A stretch of DNA of 5,939 nucleotides, taken from an uncultured cyanobacterium. GTDB lineage: Bacteria; Cyanobacteriota; Cyanobacteriia; Phormidesmidales; Phormidesmidaceae. Below are positions 5,155 to 5,939 of the stretch, in pieces. Within the stretch, counting starts at the first letter, position 1. Every line of letters starts with the position of its first letter. The notes under the pieces were generated by a model, which saw nothing but the letters and a program-made list of their open reading frames with translations, ran no database searches and was not told the origin of the DNA. The DNA is taken from NCBI GenBank assembly GCA_938029995.1, contig CALHGI010000299.1, positions 1-5,939 on the forward strand, written 5' to 3'. The translations under genes and the position numbers were made by a program.

Positions 5155-5939
5155 TGAAATCCACCATGCACATGTCCAAACTGGCCAAACTAGTCGGAAC
5201 GACGGCCCTGGCCGTAACCCTGCCCCTGGCAGCATCCACGGCCCTGGCCCAAGAGGTGCCCACGCCCTATTCCATCATCGTCAATTCGGCTGGCGATGGG
5301 GAGATTCGGCCGGATGATGCCCTCACCCTCCGGGAAGCCATTGAAGTGCTTAACGGCACCCTGCCAGTGGCTGAACTGAGCGCGGTGGAGCGGACGCGGG
5401 TAACCCCGGCGACGAGCCCAGTGATTAATTTCAACTTGGCCAATGACACCACCATTGCCCTGGTGGAACCGCTGCCGCCCATTATGGCTCCGGGCACCTT
5501 GGTGGATGGCGCTAGCCAACCCGGTTATGGCCCCGTTTCCACCACCGACACCATGGTCACGCCGGTCCCCACCCCCATTGTCTCCCTCACTCCGGCCTCC
5601 GGGGCCGAAGTTCTACGGGGACTCACGATTACGGCGGATGATGTGACGGTGCGTGGCCTCAGCCTTTATGGGTTTTCCTCCAGGCATCGTTCCACCCAAA
5701 CCACCCCCCCGGCCGACATTTTTATTACCCATGTGACTCCACCGGTGGATGCGGGTTTACCAGATACCCCTGGTTGGCGAACGCTTCGCCCCGATGAAGA
5801 TTCGGACGCACCGGTGGGTGTGGTGGTTGAAGACAACTGGTTGGGTATGTCGCCATCGGGGCAAATGCCGTCGGAGGAGCAGCTATCTGCCCTGGGCGTA
5901 TTTGTTTTTAATGGTCTAGATACGGTCATTCAGCGCAAC
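5154..5939 (+). CDS. Secreted beta-helix-like protein, partial at 3' end
   Basis: The gene is open to the window end (262 codons seen, no stop). Residues 1-32 form a signal peptide (basic start, hydrophobic ~12-30, cleavage at ALA/QE). The mature start reads YSIIVNSAGDG...DDALTLREAIEV. LTLREAI (57-63) is the cysteine-free relative of the CSLREA/SLRxAI motif that opens many surface right-handed beta-helix proteins. The usual succession follows: INFNL (91-95), LPPIMAPG (107-114), LVDGASQPGY (116-125), LRGLTI (154-159), VRGLSLYGF (166-174), and DNWLGMSPSG (227-236), which resembles the family's NyIGtdxxG turn. A Thr/Pro-rich insertion separates the early strands. The 1-base overlap with gene 2 implies coupled expression. 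It is probably an exported or surface protein. Any enzymatic activity would have to come from the missing part. The family call is good and the function is unknown. Confidence 0.9.
   Translation, partial: MKSTMHMSKLAKLVGTTALAVTLPLAASTALAQEVPTPYSIIVNSAGDGEIRPDDALTLREAIEVLNGTLPVAELSAVERTRVTPATSPVINFNLANDTTIALVEPLPPIMAPGTLVDGASQPGYGPVSTTDTMVTPVPTPIVSLTPASGAEVLRGLTITADDVTVRGLSLYGFSSRHRSTQTTPPADIFITHVTPPVDAGLPDTPGWRTLRPDEDSDAPVGVVVEDNWLGMSPSGQMPSEEQLSALGVFVFNGLDTVIQRN

Noticed and set aside
5190..5519. Antisense frame of 109 codons over gene 3
   Set aside because: It is low-complexity Gly/Arg/Gln translation opposite the well-supported signal peptide and beta-helix start of gene 3.

Overview
The window reads as part of a cyanobacterial chromosome carrying a tightly packed, same-strand operon for exported and outer-membrane proteins. 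The organism call rests on one perfect HIP1 octamer (GCGATCGC, 3749-3756), several partial GATCGC sites, and the style of the encoded proteins. It is an inference, and genus cannot be resolved from this sequence.

Layout. Bases 1-556 are an AT-rich non-coding region with no credible gene. They hold several dyads or hairpins, a duplicated two-part motif, and promoter-like hexamers. Three genes follow on the + strand. Gene 1 (557-1531) encodes a secreted protein with one DUF11 domain and one SdrD B-like domain that has a calcium-loop motif. Gene 2 (1534-5154) encodes a 1206-residue protein: signal peptide, repetitive acidic linker, Ig-like (invasin/Big-like) domain, large outer-membrane beta-barrel and a short repetitive tail. 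Gene 3 (5154 to beyond the window end) encodes a secreted protein that starts like a right-handed beta-helix protein, with an LTLREAI-type N-terminal motif. Both junctions have the form TAATG: a stop codon overlaps the next ATG at gene 2/3, and an extra tandem stop does so at gene 1/2. Translational coupling is therefore likely.

How they may work together. In many proteobacterial surface proteins, as I recall the family, DUF11 repeats, an SdrD B-like domain, an Ig-like domain and a beta-barrel with a conserved YGDSS...WGDY...RxLxG block occur in one chain. Here the same order is divided over genes 1 and 2, each with its own signal peptide, and a beta-helix protein is co-translated behind them. 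The simplest model is an envelope complex in which the gene 2 barrel anchors, displays or exports a partner, with gene 1 as a periplasmic or surface accessory and gene 3 as a candidate surface or secreted cargo. To my knowledge this arrangement has no characterised function, and the model is inference from architecture and gene order.
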